Source: Lagopus muta
Taxonomy: Eukaryota > Chordata > Aves > Galliformes > Phasianidae
Direction: 5' to 3'
Assembly: GCF_023343835.1 (NCBI RefSeq)
Contig: NC_064435.1
Span: 78,812,134 to 78,876,133, forward strand
DNA: 64,000 nt
Shown one piece after another: positions 14,071 to 28,000 of this stretch (positions are counted from its first letter, which is position 1; each line of letters starts with the position of its first letter). The notes beneath the pieces were generated by a model. It saw only the letters and a program-made list of their open reading frames with translations, did no database searches and was not told where the DNA came from. A program made the position numbers and the translations under genes.

Positions 14071-14420
14071 GCACAGAATCAGAAAATCATAGGCTTGAGC
14101 TGGAAGGGACCTTTAAAGACCATCTAGTCCAACTCCCCTGCAATGAACAGGGAAACCTACAGCTAGGTCAGGTTGCTCAGAGTCCCATCCCTTAGGCATC
14201 CACCACCTCTCTGGGCAACCTGCTCCAGTGCCTCACCACCATTACTGTAAAAAACTTCTTTCTCATATCCAATCTAAATCTCCCCTCTTTTAGTTGGAAA
14301 CCATTTTCCCTTGTCCTGTCTCAACAGACCCTACTGAAGAGACTGTCCCCTTCTTTCTTACAGACCCCCTTTTAGATACTGAAATTGTCAGGTCTTTCTG
14401 GAACTGAACAGCCTCAGCCT
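14071..14420 (-). mobile_element. CR1 LINE 3' fragment
   Basis: It reads cacagaatcagaaaatcata, then gctggaagggacctttaaag, catctagtccaactcccctg and cattttcccttgtcctgtc in reverse CR1 order. The right end decays after 'aacagcctcagcctg'. Confidence 0.92.
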
Positions 14421-17400
14421 GAACCCAAATTGTTTCCAGCAGAGAGGCAATAGCTTCAGAGGCCTTTTCTGCCTGACTATGTGAGTTACTCACCAAAGTC
14501 TGACCAAGGTGATGCATAGATACCACAGTCACGGAGGAAGTCTTTGCAATTGCTGACCCACTGTGTAGTTTCCACACTATTGATACCTTTCCATTATCTG
14601 CTGTACTTCTCAGATAAAGGAAAGCTGATGGCCCCACTACAAGCATTAACAGTGAAACCATACATGACAAAATTAAGGCTTAAAACTAGTGCAATTCTGG
14701 AAATTTCTAAGGAAACCTAATCATTGCAGCATCAGAACTGCTGAACCAAGGTTTGAGAACAAAGAGCAGGGAATGACCCTCCAGTGCATCATCCCAGGGC
14801 CCTGCTCCAACGGTGTGCAATGAAGCTGCTGCTCATGGCAAAGCAGATTGCATCAAGCCTCCTGAGGCATCCATCCCTCCTCTGCAGACATTAGACCACA
14901 CATCTTGTAGGTGGAAAGTAACTGCAGAACGAGCCTGAATGGTGCTCTGCCTTATCCAGACTTGCTGAAGACAATATTGCCACCAGATGCAGTATTTTTC
15001 CAATTAAACCTGTAGCAAGTGCTTTCCGATGTGCTACTGCATTGTTCTTCATGCTTTTTCTCTCTGTGAGCAGTTCCATTGCTCTTAATGTATCGTTTAC
15101 TATTAAGTCTTACTTTGACTCGAGGTAGTGTTTTCAGCAGGCACACATCGTGTGAGCAAACCAACAACTTAACAGACTTGTGATTTGCTGATGCTCTTGT
15201 TAAGCAGAATAGAGAGCACACTCGTTTTCATAAAGCATTGCTACAGAAAGCACAGCCTATGGAAAAAAAAAGTCAAGAAGCCTTTGCTCTGATCAAAGAA
15301 TTTAGCCTTAGGTTGGCTGCAAACCCTTCTGTAACTGAAACTCAGTGAAAGAAGGGAGATGAAGGCCTTTGCCTCATCGCTGAGCCTTTTTATCTCCTTT
15401 TTGCTGAGGATTTCTGGCTTCTGGAAAGGACTGGGTCCCATTTCTTATCTGCAGCAGACTATGGTAAGGCTGCATTACAGGAGTTATGGGTATGAGGCAG
15501 GTGGGAGCTATAAGAGCATCAGCTGCATCAGCAGGGATAGGGTTTAATGTTTCAGAATCACTGTGCTGAGGTTCTTCGAGACTTTGGCAAATAGACTGAG
15601 CAGAATACTAAAGTACATACTGAAACACTTCTTTACATGAGGAAGAAAATCCTTTGAGCTCAACAAAACGTGTGTGCTTTGTCTCAGTTCCCTTTGTGCA
15701 AGGAGGGGGTCATCACCAATCTGTCAGTGATGTGCTGAATTACGGATTGTGAAAGGCACAGCTACCACGGCAGTAGAACTCTATAAACATCCCAAACAAA
15801 AATACGTGGACAGACACATGTAGCTGAAGGAGTTTGCATTTTAGTGGGCATTACCACAGCACACTGAATTAAATTCATCCCTGAAAAGTCTTGAAACTAA
15901 AAGGGTAATGTCTCCCCATTTCCTCCTCTCCCATTTTATGATAATCACGGTCCATCAATGCATCCAGTTTTCAGAGGCAGAATTCTGCAGTCCCTTCTCT
16001 TCTTCTTGTGCATCAAAAGGCAGGCAAGAAAAAAACAGCTCAGTCTGAGGACAGTTAGGCCTGCAATATGACATTGGCTTTCTTCCACTCCATTCTCTAA
16101 GTCAAACCAGCTGACCAGCTCTGGGATGCCCATCTCTGTAGAGCCTTTTCCCACAGCCAACAAGAAAGGGGAATTGCTTTAGTGGCTGCCTGAATCAGAG
16201 CAGCACTTCTGGGATTTTTTCACCCCCCTCTCTCTGTATAGAAGAGTCAACATAATAGTGCAACATGACAAGATGTTGAGCCACATTGCCAAGACAACTT
16301 GCACACTTTGCATTTTTCCTATTAGAGATGCATCAGTGAGTATGGAAGAGGGAGAGAGAAAATAGTCCTGAGCTGTCAAGCCCAGCCCCAAAAGCCTTTG
16401 TGTTTTCACGTTAGCATTGAGATGGAGCATTACAATACACTGATGATTTGTAGCACTCAACTGCTGTAGAAAATCTGGCCCTTTACTAAAACTGTTTTCC
16501 CAAGAAACAAATAAAGGAAACAAAACCAACAAAAACATTACAAATGGCCAGACCTGAAGTTTACAAAGTGCAGAGCTAACCTTAACCCTAAGACCAAGGC
16601 TTTCTTTCAGCTCCTTCCATCTTCCATATCTGAGTTATTCCCCCAGATTGCAGTATCAAAAATTGTAGGTTCCGTTTCTTAACACTAGGAAGAAAGAGAT
16701 GTTAAATGATGGAGGCTTTGAATACATTTTCAGAGGTTTGTTTTTATTCTGAACTTAGAGCTGATTTTAGGCAAGTTTGCCCAAGCTTTTTTAGTTCAAA
16801 AATTATATTAAAACAAATACGTGAGCAACTACTGAGCCAGAATTTCTGAAAACATTTGTAAGAACCATTATAATGAAACACACTTCAGTGCCAGGTACCT
16901 ATTTGAGTTGAATTTTATATGATCTTTGGTTGATGAGGATGAAAGGGCGACAATTTACTACCAATAGTCATCCAGCAAGTGGATCGAAGAAGAAAATTCT
17001 TCGAGAGAGAAGACAAGAAAATGCTCTCTCTGAATATTTTGTTGGATGAAAATTTGATATCACCATTACTAGGGAAAGGGTTTCTATAATTTACCTCTGC
17101 ACCCCTCCAAATTCTATCTCTTCCAACATCCAACACAAATGACAGCAGCATGAATCAGATTCAAGATCTGATTGTTGCTCCTTCTTGTTGCACCCGAGCC
17201 GTTTCGATTTGCCATGAGCGAGACACGAGTTGCCCATTGCTGAGTAACACTGTGACCAGGATGAGCCTTTCTGCTGCTCCAAAAAGAACAAATTCATTCC
17301 TTCACAAACTGAAGGCAGTTCATTTTAAGCCTTTTTAATTGTAAATGAAGTGTGAGATTATGGGGAAGGAGTACTGTACGATGAAAATTGGCTTGATAAT

Positions 17401-18590
17401 TGTAAGTCAGAATAATGGAATTATTAGCATTTAACCATTACACTAATTACTGCTCTATTGCTTATACTGACACAGCCAACTTAAATACTCAGGGCCATTC
17501 AAAGAGTTTACTCTGGGAGCTCTTGTTTCCAAGTAAGAAACAAAAATATGTTTGGATTAACCACCCCACCCTCGCTAAAGCTTTTAAAACGTTGCTGATG
17601 TGCATCAGGGTTTTAATGACACCTGACTGAAGATGTTGGCTTTTCTATATCTACAGAACTGAACCGTGTGTTGGGCGATCACCTCTGCATGGCATCTTGG
17701 CAGAGATGAGGTTATTGGCTTTACTATTTTGTTGGATTTCTGACAGAACTTTTCTAATCCAGTATACTCTTTTTATAAAGGTTGCATCAGGAAAACACAT
17801 ACATTGCAGAACTTTGTTATCACCTACAAATAAAACCTTGGCTGCAGATCATGAACATCATACCTACTTGAGAAGCGCAAACATATGTATGTATAGAGAT
17901 ATGACAAATGAGTCCTTTGCGTTCATCTTGACAATTAATCTCAGTGATTTGCTTCCATTTTAAGGACAGAGGAGAAAAAAGACAGGTTACAAGCTGTTTT
18001 CCAATGCAGCAGCCCATTTTCGCCCCAGCTGAACGGTCAGACTGATATTTGCCAGGCCCGCTTGACAAGGAAAGGGGAGTATTTTTCCATTAACAAGAAA
18101 ATTAATTGGAGGCTTGTTTTGAAATACAGCTGAGCAAAGAGTTACCCTCTGTTAAGATTCTGATTCCTGCACTGTACCATATTTTTCCACATAAACTCTT
18201 CTGCAAAAATAGCTTTCTCTCTGATAAGTGTTTAAATATAGAATGCCATAAAGGAGAGCAACTTTTTCTGAAATAAATCACTTTTTAGCAAAACACTTTC
18301 TCTTTTGCCTTGCTTTTCAATTAAAAACAGTCTTCCAAAAACCATCTTTTTAAAGATCATAAAGTGAACTCTAGAAATGTTAGGATTTGGGAGAGCAGAG
18401 AAGGTCGTCATTAGATTTTCTTTTTAAAAAAGGAACAAAAGAAGTTGATTTATCAGAGAAAAAAATCCTTTACACTTCCCTTCAGATTCACTACCATCTC
18501 TTTTCTAATTCAAAGTAGATTTTAAAGGAAAAAAAAAAAAAGTAGCTTCCATGGTCTTCAAACTTCGTTTCTTGAGAAAACTGTTCTTTA
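14421..18590. other. intergenic; candidate regulatory stretch near 17,390
   Basis: Mostly unique sequence. It includes a signal-peptide-like open frame with a donor at 15,359-15,463 (see findings) and an AT-rich motif cluster at 17,385-17,600. An A run lies at 18,529-18,541. Confidence 0.55.
17385..17600. promoter_or_regulatory. candidate conserved non-coding element
   Basis: Repeated ATTA cores (gataattgtaag, ggaattattagcatttaacc, acactaattactgc) in repeat-free, AT-rich sequence. The regulatory role is inferred from composition only. Confidence 0.18.
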
Positions 18591-18757
18591 AGGCACTGGA
18601 ACAGCCTGCCTAGAGAGGTTGTCAAGTTTCCTTCTCAGGAGATGCTCGAAACTCACCTGGACACTTTCCTGTGCGACCTGCTGTAAGGCAACCTGCTGTA
18701 GCAGGGGGTTGGACTCAGTAAGCTCCAAAGGTCCCTTCCAACCCCCATGGTTGAAGG
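18591..18757 (+). mobile_element. CR1 LINE 3' fragment
   Basis: 'ggcactggaacagcctgcc', 'gagaggttgtcaagt', 'cctgtgcgacctgctgtaag' and 'agggggttggactcag' then 'ggtcccttccaaccccca' follow a CR1 subfamily distinct from the neighbours. The terminal octamers are lost. Confidence 0.92.
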
Positions 18758-21700
18758 TATCTATCTACTACTTCCAGTCACCTATCCGAGGCCCACATGT
18801 GATCTCAGTCATTTCAACAGGATTTGAGAACTGTGGCTCTGCTGATGTTAAGTAGTACTTTTCGTCAATTGGTTCCTCTGGCAGCAGGGCAGGGGATAAG
18901 GGTGAGGCACCCTAGGCATCTCTGATTGCACTGAGGTTAATTGCAGCAACAAAATCAGGAACGTAACTCTCCGCACCCTCAGCAAAGGGCAGGGCACATC
19001 CATGGGACTGCAGAATCCATAGCACTCAAGCGCTGTGGACGCTTTCGGACACACCAATCGAAGAGGAGGAGAACTTACGAGCACTTGCACACCCTTCTGC
19101 ACGCAGAGCTCAAGGGGCAATAATAGGCTTGGCAGATACAGCCAGCTCTTTCCTCCAGAGCGCATTAACCCATGCCCTCTCTTTCACGTCAGCAAAATGC
19201 CATTGCCGTGGTGGGGAATTGCTGGGTCCTGACCATGGCAGAGCTGGAGCAGCCTTTCCTCAAAGCCACCAGCCAAGTGCTGGATGTCCCCTGCTTCAGT
19301 GGCCTTGCATTTGCCAAAGGTACTGATTTAGAAAAATCCCTGCGAAAACAGTAACTGCAATAACTGGCACAACAATGGGCATGGGATTTGCTTTTTAGTG
19401 GCAATGAAAAACCCAGCATCTCCTCTGTAGCTGGCCGGCGTGGAGTCCTGCAAACCTAGTAGAATAGGAGCCAAGTGTTGCACTGTGTTGGCAGCCACAT
19501 GCCCTGGTCACCCTTTGTCCGTGTCCACACATTTAGTCTTATGCAAAGACTGCAGCAACTATCAGCTATAAATCATATAAGGAGTTTGTACTGTTAGCAT
19601 TTCTCCTATCACGTATGGAGTCACACCGTGCTGTTTTTATAAGTCCAGCAACGAGGTCATTACTTATACAACAGAAATGTAAATTCAGTAATCCGAAAGG
19701 GTGGGAGGGTGAGGCAGAAGTCCTTAAGGAGCCATAAAAGTTCCTGAAGATAATTCACAGGTACAAAGGGGCAACCAAACAAGAAGAAGAGATATTTTTC
19801 TGTATGGCAGAGAGAAGGAACATGGTGATCAGAGCAATTTCTCTAACAGCCACCTTTTAGAGTGGAGGAAGAGGTGAAAGCACTCCAGAATATGGCAGCC
19901 CCAGCAGATGCAGCTAACATGCTGTCCTAACACGCAGCTAGCAGAGCTGCAGGAATAGCTACAAAAAATCCACGATTAAGTACAGGCTTCTTTGTTTTCC
20001 TTTATCTTCTATAAACTTTATTCTAATATCACACATCCACACTCCTAAATAAACATTCTTTATCTCTCAATCTCATGTATTGAAAGTGCTGACTCTTAAG
20101 TAATGTGAAGCAACACAGGTTACTATTCCTACCAGGCTGGAACCTGCTGATTAGTGTGCTTTTGCAATAAGTGATAGCTGAAAAAAACTACTCCCTGGGG
20201 TATTGGGAAAGTGGCAGCACAGAGCTCCACTTAGCCACTAAGATAGAGAGGAGGAGTCCCCCAACAGCAGCTGGACACAGAGCCCCTTCTTACATGCAGC
20301 AAGAGAGCAGGAATGACCCTGTGCCCAGCACTACACATCTACTTAGCAGGTCTGAAGCCTTTCTATTTCATGATAAAAGCAATATAACAAAACCCCATAC
20401 AGTAGGAGCCAGGACACATATCTGAGGGAGCTCAGGACAGGAGGAACAACATCAGAGCCACGGTGAAGAGAGTAACCAGGAGAATCCCAGCAATCCTACC
20501 TCTTGGGCTCAGCACAGTGTCTGAGGCAGCCCTTCATTCCCCAGCTGTCTCTCATCATCCTCCAAGCTCTGCACCCAAATGGGCCACCTGAAACCTATAA
20601 CCTAGGGCTGCCCTTTTTGAACCACTCTCAACCCAAAAGGAGTACAACAGCTGCGTTTTGCCCAGACCTGACTGAAAACCACACTCCTGCAGGCACTAGA
20701 ACTAGGCTGGGCTGTGTGCACTTTGGAAGGCTACATGTGCAGAGAGCTGGGATCAGGGCTGTGGTCCCTATGCCCATGTATGAGCTGAGTTGTCTTCGCA
20801 ATTCAAGCACACAAGCTGGCATAAATCCGCTCAGCTTCCATGATGCCAGTGCTGCTCTGTCGTGTGAGTTCTGTTCTTCACGCTTACTGAGGTTAGGATG
20901 GGGAGCAGGATGTGACATCAGCAGCCTGAAATGTTTACATAAATGTAGGCAGCAGCATTCTGAATTCTTTGAGTACTGTTTGTTTCTCTAGAGGCTTTGC
21001 CAAAAAGGGAAAGAGAAAAAAGAGGTATGAGCTTGTGACTTTCTACTACATCAGAAAGCTTGAAATATAAACAGCTGCTTTCACCGACTTTCATCGGTGC
21101 AGCAGGGCCAGGCTGCCTAATCCTCGGGTAGCAGTGTTGATAAATAGTGCTCAGACAGACAGGTTGGATCAGATTTTCCCATGAGCTCACTCAGGAGGGT
21201 TAGCTTTCATGGGCGGTGTGCTGTTATCTCTTTCAACTGTCAGCGCTTGAAAGCCAGCCCTGGTTTTCAAAGAGTCGCTCCTGGGGAGGTGAAGGAGGAG
21301 GAGGAGCAGGAGTAGAGTACCTTTCATCATGAACACAACATGGGTGAAGCCATGACTTGACTGATGCCACAGGAGAATACACCATCACTCGCTGTCACGT
21401 GGAGCCGGGCTGCTTTCAGCTGGCAGTGATAAGCCTGCTGCAGAGCTCTGGGATCTCCCCACGGGCACAGGCACTTCAGAGACACTTCAGGGTTTTTGCT
21501 CAGGGTGAACGCAGCAGTATGGAGCTGATGCTCTGCACACCTCCGTGCAGGCCAGCAGCATGGCAGCCAAGGGAGTGGGTCTTCCCATGGCAATTGCTTC
21601 TGTAGAAGCTCCGAAGGAGGAGGACAGAGAAAAAAGACATACATGTTTGCATGTGGGTTGCTCACCACACCATGCAAGCTGTGGATGTTAACACCGAATG

Positions 21701-23704
21701 GCAACAATGCTTCCAGATGGACCTCTGGGCAGACTCTGTCCCTCAGGGTGCTCATTTCACAGCATGGTCACCTCCACAGCAGTGTGTGTGCCTTCAGAGA
21801 GAGGAAGGCACGTTCCTGAAGAAGGCATTACCTGCCACAGGATCAGTAATGGGAAGATGAAGTATCAGTAGAGCTTAAATGCAAGAGTATGAGTGATCAG
21901 AGGATGGCCTGTGTCCAGCAGGAAAGTGTTAACTCAAATCTTACCTGTCAGGGGACACAGAAAATTTCTTCTAGTTCTGCTGCCTTTCATTTTTCCATAA
22001 AGTGTGGCTTTAGTTATGAGCAAATTATCGTTCCAGGAGTGTTTCCACAGAATGAGATGTAACAGCACAGACACGGCCACATGCCCTGGGGGAAAATTAG
22101 TGCATCAGAACCAAAGCTGGAGAAGTCCCACAATAAGAGTTGATTAAAGAGCATTTTGAAGAATATTATATAAGCCCCGATGCCTGCCATTACCTCAGCA
22201 TTTGCCCCATGTACTGTCCTCGCGCTGATCTTCATAACATCCTTCATAGCTGTGGGCTGCAAGCTGCCATTCCTGTCAGAAGGCATTTCATGACAAACTT
22301 GCTGTGGGCATTTGACGGATGTCTCTGCGCTCAGAGAAGTGGGAGGGAGGTGACATTACTGCAGTTGCAGGAGAAAAAAGTGCAGATAACAAAAACTACA
22401 ATTGTGTAAACAGTGTTTCTGTTCCAATGAAAGCAAAAGCAAACTCCAAGCCTAAAACTGGTTTTCATGGTAGCCCATGGTAGGATAGAGTGAGAAGCCC
22501 AAGGAGTCTGCCTGCCCTACCAGCAAGGCACTGAGGTGTCCCCCATGGAGCCCAGCAAAGTAGCATGGGGCCATGGCCCCTTTCTCCTGGTTTGGCTGCT
22601 TGTTCTGCCTTAGGGCAATCCCACATCACCTGTGGTGTAAGCCCAGCTGGGATCAGACAGTATACCTCCTGCACAGTTTGTGGTTGCCCAGAGAGGAAGG
22701 AAATCTTCATTTCTTACCCCTGAGCCAGCTTGGAGAGGACTGTCCTCCCTTGTTGCTGAAGGTCCAAACTTTTGTCTTTACCAGTGGAGAAGTCATCCTA
22801 CTGACAGTGCCACTGGCAGCCATCCAACCCAAAGAGCTATTAATTATGGCTTCCTTAAAGAAAAGAAGTAATTACAGCTGGGTGTCCAGAAACTACCTGA
22901 AACTTTGCAGCCATGCCCTAGCTGTGGGCCAATAGCAGCTGAGGAAACCTTTTGCAGAGGTCAAGGCACAGGGACAGCAGCTCTCTTTTTTTTTGCCAAG
23001 AAGCTCCCTTTCTTTGCTAAGCTCCCTCAATCCTGAAAACATGTACAAAAGTCCAGGTCTGTGGGGCATCCTGCAGGCTTTGAGGGAGTCAGAAATGAGC
23101 TTCCTGTTGGCCAGTTTGGATTGCAGGGCTCAGAGGGCTGGCTGCATCCCCAGAGGCAGTATTTGCCTGAGGTAAGGTGATCTGTGGAGATGATTTCTAC
23201 TGGGGCACAAAACCTCTTTAATCTCAGCTGCCAAGGTCTGCAGGATGGAAGGGAAAGGAAAGCAGAGGCCAGGATCATTAGCCTGTGTCCTCAGGAGAAA
23301 AGACCTACTCCACTGCGCTCTGCCACTCTCTCTCTTGAAGCCAACTTCAACTCAATTCAAAGGAGTCTCAGAGGCATAAGCCTCAGCAATGATTGAATTT
23401 CTACAAGACTAATGAGACCTGAGAGAAGAGAAAATCCAAGGCAAGAGCACACAGCCAAGATGGTGGGTTAGCAAGTGCCACTCATCCAGCTCTTCCCTGC
23501 CTGGGCTCCCAGGGGACTGGGGTAAAGGCACGGCCTTGCCCAGAAGCTCTGGCCACACCAGGTCATCTGCTCTTGGTACAGCTGCTCTCTTTTTCTTGCT
23601 CTCACAAGACCAAAAGTAACTATCCCAAGAGCATGCAGTGATCCAAAGCACTGTTAAGACATTCTTGGGAATTAAAGGAGTAAAAGATAAAATTTTCAGA
23701 CCAT
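18758..23704. other. intergenic, no gene recognised
   Basis: Unique sequence, somewhat GC-richer than the rest. It holds an exon-like stretch at 19,193-19,319 (see findings). Longer open frames at 20,503-20,991 (plus) and 21,327-21,755 (minus) show no domain-like pattern. Confidence 0.55.
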
Positions 23705-23930
23705 ATAGAATCATAGAATCACTAAGATTGGAAAAGACCTCTAAGATGATCTAGTCCAACCACCAACCCATTCTCAGCATGCCCACTAACCACATCCCTC
23801 AGCGTTACATCTCCACATTTCTTGGACACCTCGAGGGACAGTGACTGCACCACCTCCCTGGGCAGCCTGTGCCACTGCCTCACTGCTCTTCTGAGATGAA
23901 ATCTTTCCTAATATCCCATTTGAACCTGTG
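23705..23930 (-). mobile_element. CR1 LINE 3' fragment
   Basis: The plus strand opens atagaatcatagaatcacta and continues gaaaagacctctaagatgat, ctagtccaacc and ccacctccctgggcagcctg. Well preserved terminus, 5' truncated at about 225 bases. Confidence 0.96.
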
Positions 23931-24698
23931 TCAAATGTGAAGCATATAGGATTATATTCATTATATTAATGAATTATCTCATGATAATTATATATCTAGC
24001 AGGATAATGTCAAACAATACGGAATACTGCTGGGGAGGGAAACTGTTTTTAGAGTTATTGATAGTTTTCAGCTTGCAACTGAAACTTGAGGAGGCAATCC
24101 TGTGCTTAGGCAAAGACTTAAACATTTTGGTAATTCATATGAGATACTGGAGTGACTCCCTGTTCGACAGGGGGTTTCCATGCCATAGCTACAGACTCTA
24201 TATCAAATTCCATCGCTGCAGCTTGAAGATACACAATTTAGATTGAAAATAAGCTGCATATTTTGACTTGGTGACTTGTTGCTGGTACTCTACACAAACT
24301 CAAAGTTTTCTATCGGAGGTTTCTTCACGGACTTCCAGTTAGAGCTGTAGGCTTGATGCAGAAATATCTGGCAGATGACCACAGCAGTCCTTCAAGCCTT
24401 GAAAGTAATACATCAATCAAAAAATGTAAGGTAATCACTTTCAGTTATAATTAAATAGGTTTCATATATCAGACAGACACTTGCTCACCAGTTCAATTTC
24501 TTGATGGCATTACAAGCAAAAAGCGGGAAAGACAACAAAACTTTCTTTACCTTTCTTCCATGCATCACAAGCAAAAAAAGGAGAAAAAAAAAGTCACAGG
24601 AAACAAACAGCTGCAATCCATTCTTTCACAGACCATTTTACAGACTTCTTCAATAAAAGCAAACCCCTCAAGTGAGTAAGGACTTCATCAGGACCTCC
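23931..24698. other. intergenic, nothing recognised
   Basis: AT-rich unique sequence between two CR1 copies in opposite orientation. Confidence 0.6.
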
Positions 24699-25051
24699 AG
24701 CACAAGAAAGGCATGGAGATGTTTGAATGGGCCCAGAAGAGGGCCATTAAGGGCTCAGAGGGCTGGAGCACCTCTCCTATGGAGACAGGCTGAGGGAGCT
24801 GGGTTTGATCAGCCAGGAGAAGAGAAGCTGCGGGGAGACCTCAGTGCAGCCTTACAGTACTTGAAAGGACTGACTTTTTACACAGTGATAGGGCAAGTGG
24901 GAATGGCCTTAAAGTAAAAGCAGCATTCAAGTCCAGGCTGGATGGGCCCTGAGCAGTCTGATCTGATTAGTGGTGGCAGCCCTGCACACAACAGGGTGCT
25001 GGAACTGGGTGGGCTGCAGAGTCCCTTCCAATCTAAGCCATTCTGTGATTC
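24699..25051 (+). mobile_element. CR1 LINE 3' fragment with internal deletion
   Basis: It holds the ORF2 end ('gaatgggcccagaagagggc', 'gagctgggtttgatcagcc', 'ggggagacctcagtgcagcc') and the 3' UTR ('gggtgggctgcagagtccct', 'attctgtgattcca'). The segment between 'acagtgatagggca' and 'gtgggaatggcc' is shortened relative to other copies. Confidence 0.92.
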
Positions 25052-28000
25052 CATATTGGAAGCTGCGCAGTTCCTGTCACTTCTGACATGATTTACAGAT
25101 GTCAGTTTGCTTTGCTTATGGTTCTTGTTCCCCATACATAGCTGGTGTAATTGTTCTTAGTGAGCAGTGAGGCATTTTTCTTTGTGGAAAAAAATCAATA
25201 AATATTTAATTCATAAAATTAAGAGAAGTGATGAACAAAAATATTCAACTAATAAAGATAAATGGCTTTTGTATTCATGAAGGCTTCTTATTAAACAGTC
25301 AGTGGAAAAAGTGTCCCCACTGGGCAAAGAGAACAAAATAAATGGTGGATCTGATACTGCAAGCACAGCACTTGAAAGAAAGAGGGAAAGAAAACAACAT
25401 TAATACATCGTTAAGGTTGAGCATTTAAATCTACAGAAGCCAGCACAAACATGAAGGAAGGTTCCTGCAGCAACGTTAATTGGGACTTATTGCGGACTGT
25501 GTTATTGGTGATTGCATACATTCAGTTGCATAAACGAATTGCCAAAGCTGTATCCAGCTGGAATGCAAATGAGGGATGTGCAGTCATGTGGCTGCTCCTA
25601 CACAGTGCGATCCACCGGGTACCAAACACCACAGGTCACGGCTGGTAGGCCACCTGCAGGTACACACACATATACATATGTAGGCATAAAGCAAAAAAAA
25701 AAAGTCTACCAAATCTTCAAGATATATCTTCTAGTTGCTCGCGTTTATTTATTTGCAGGCAAGTTAATAAAAACTGTAGCTAACAATGCATTCTTTTAGT
25801 GCATGCATAATTTCATTTGCTTCATCTGCTGTATCTGCAAATGCTGAAACATGACAAGAATGTAACTTTCCCAAAGTCGTAAAGTACTTCTATTTAGTAA
25901 TTTCTACAGCCAGATGAAAACTTTGTGTTATTTCGTGTCCCATATTGCCAATAAAACTGCGGCTGAGCTAACACATCCCAACCCCTATGCCTGTTTTCCA
26001 AAGCACAATGTCCTGGGGACATATTCTCCAAATTGCCTGTGAAGGCTTTGGAACAACACAAAACCAGTCCACAAAAAGGCCCCATCCACCCTGGCAGGCA
26101 AGCACTAAAGCTACGCTGGGAAGGCCAGCGTCTGCCTGAGCTCCAGCAAACGCTGTTGTATCGTATCAGCAATCAAAACCTGGGTAACGTCATTTAGCTG
26201 ATGCTGCAGGAGTTATTACTGGCATCGCTGCCTTTCCCAGAGACCCCAATCTGTGATCAGATTCCTGCTGCACACAGGCAGAGATAGGAAATTGCCTCTC
26301 GTGTCCAGGTAGGCTGTTAGCACTGGGGAGAAGGGGTAAGGGGTGCTCATCCTGCCAAATGATTCCCATTTCATAGCGAAGTTCTGACGTGTGCTGTGCC
26401 CCCCCAGCAAAGCCTGTGGGTTTTGGTGCCGTAATGTTCTGTTCAAGATAAAATCAAGTACAACAAAGTGATGTCAGACATGTCATCGAGTTGCCCCATG
26501 TTGCCTGCTGTGACAGTGACCACAGCTGCCCGATTCCCCACTAGTGTTTCCTACCACTCGTCTTCTTCCTTCTGCCTCCCTGGGCCTTTTCTTTTCTCAG
26601 AAAAATAATGGCATTGCTCATGCAGTGCTGCATCCCATTGCTGCTTTTGCTTACAAGTTCCTCAGCAGCTGAGCGTAGGGTGAGGCAGATGAGGGGGGGG
26701 CATTTTTCTTAGATGATTTAACTAATCTCATGCAAATATACACTCAACAGTCTTGGTACATGGTGTGCTTTCACCTGTACAACGGTCAAGTCAGCTGAAT
26801 ATTGCTTTTTTTCCCTGAAGATAATAGCATTTTTATGCATTGTCTCTTGAAGCTTTTTGTGCTCACACGCTGAAAAACAGCTTCAGCTGAGGAATAACTG
26901 AAGTCACTATACTTAGTTTCTGTCCAGGTAATTTTGTGTCCTCTTCCCATATTAGCAGAAGAGGATGTGATGATGATAGGAGATCGTTAACATATCTATT
27001 TTTTCTCCCATTCTTACTTCAGGAATATGAAATGAAAACTGCAGTTAAACATCTATCATTACATCATTTCTGGCTATGTTATCTTGCATTTGAGAAGCAG
27101 GAAGGATTTCGCAGGCAAAACAAAACACAGAAGCTGGTTTCAAAAAAAAATAAAAATAAAAACCTACCTTCCTCTCCTGGTGTGATTTATGTGATTTACA
27201 GGGCCGATGTTTTGGGCACTGAATCCATTCATTTCATTTTTATTCCAGAAAGGGAGATTATTGGCTTCCTGACTGAAAGACACAATCACACTGATGTGTT
27301 TTAAGTTTTGTTCAACCAGCATCAACTTCAGACATACTGTAACACACGGTACCAGCAGAAGTAGAATAAAAAATTAAAAATATTGGTCAAAAATCTCCCC
27401 AAAAAGCATAGGCCATGCAGCAGCAGCGTGGTATCAGAGTGACCCTGATTTGGACCTTCAGCTTTCAGTAACACCTGTGGTTTAGAGCTGCCACCTCCAC
27501 CTCCAGTTTGAGAACTCCCAGACATGCCACAAGAAAGTGAGTTGTTGGAAAGGAGTTACTGCAAAATGAAAACAGCGTTGGAGGGTTGGTGCTTCTGTCA
27601 CTGCTGGGGCTTTTTTTGGCCTCATTCATTTTCCAGTTTAGCCATTTTGTGAAAGCAGTATTTGGCCAAAGCAGAATGTGTCTTTCATCAAATAACAGTA
27701 AAATATTTAACAAGTTTCTGTTCCCCAAAATTAAAAACAAAGCATTTGTTGAAATGGGCAACAAGTCCTTTGGGCAACTAGCCAGCTGGCAGCTGCAGCT
27801 CCATCAATAGGAATGAGGATACCTGATTTGGGTGCTACACGTGCAAGTTTTTCCCTTCCATAAGTTCCTTTTGCCAAATTCTTGTCCTCCAGGCCCCCTC
27901 AGCACACATCTAATTGAATGCACAAGCAGCTTCCTAAGCTCAGGAAAGGGCCCGACCCTGCCCCACTGCAGTCAGCAGAGCCAGCTTGTTTGAAGTTAGG

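Noticed and set aside
20503..20991. 162-codon plus-strand open frame
   Set aside because: No domain pattern, no signal peptide or splice context, and a competing open frame on the opposite strand; consistent with GC-richer chance sequence.
21327..21755. 142-codon minus-strand open frame
   Set aside because: Composition is unremarkable, it resembles no family I know, and it overlaps an open frame on the other strand.
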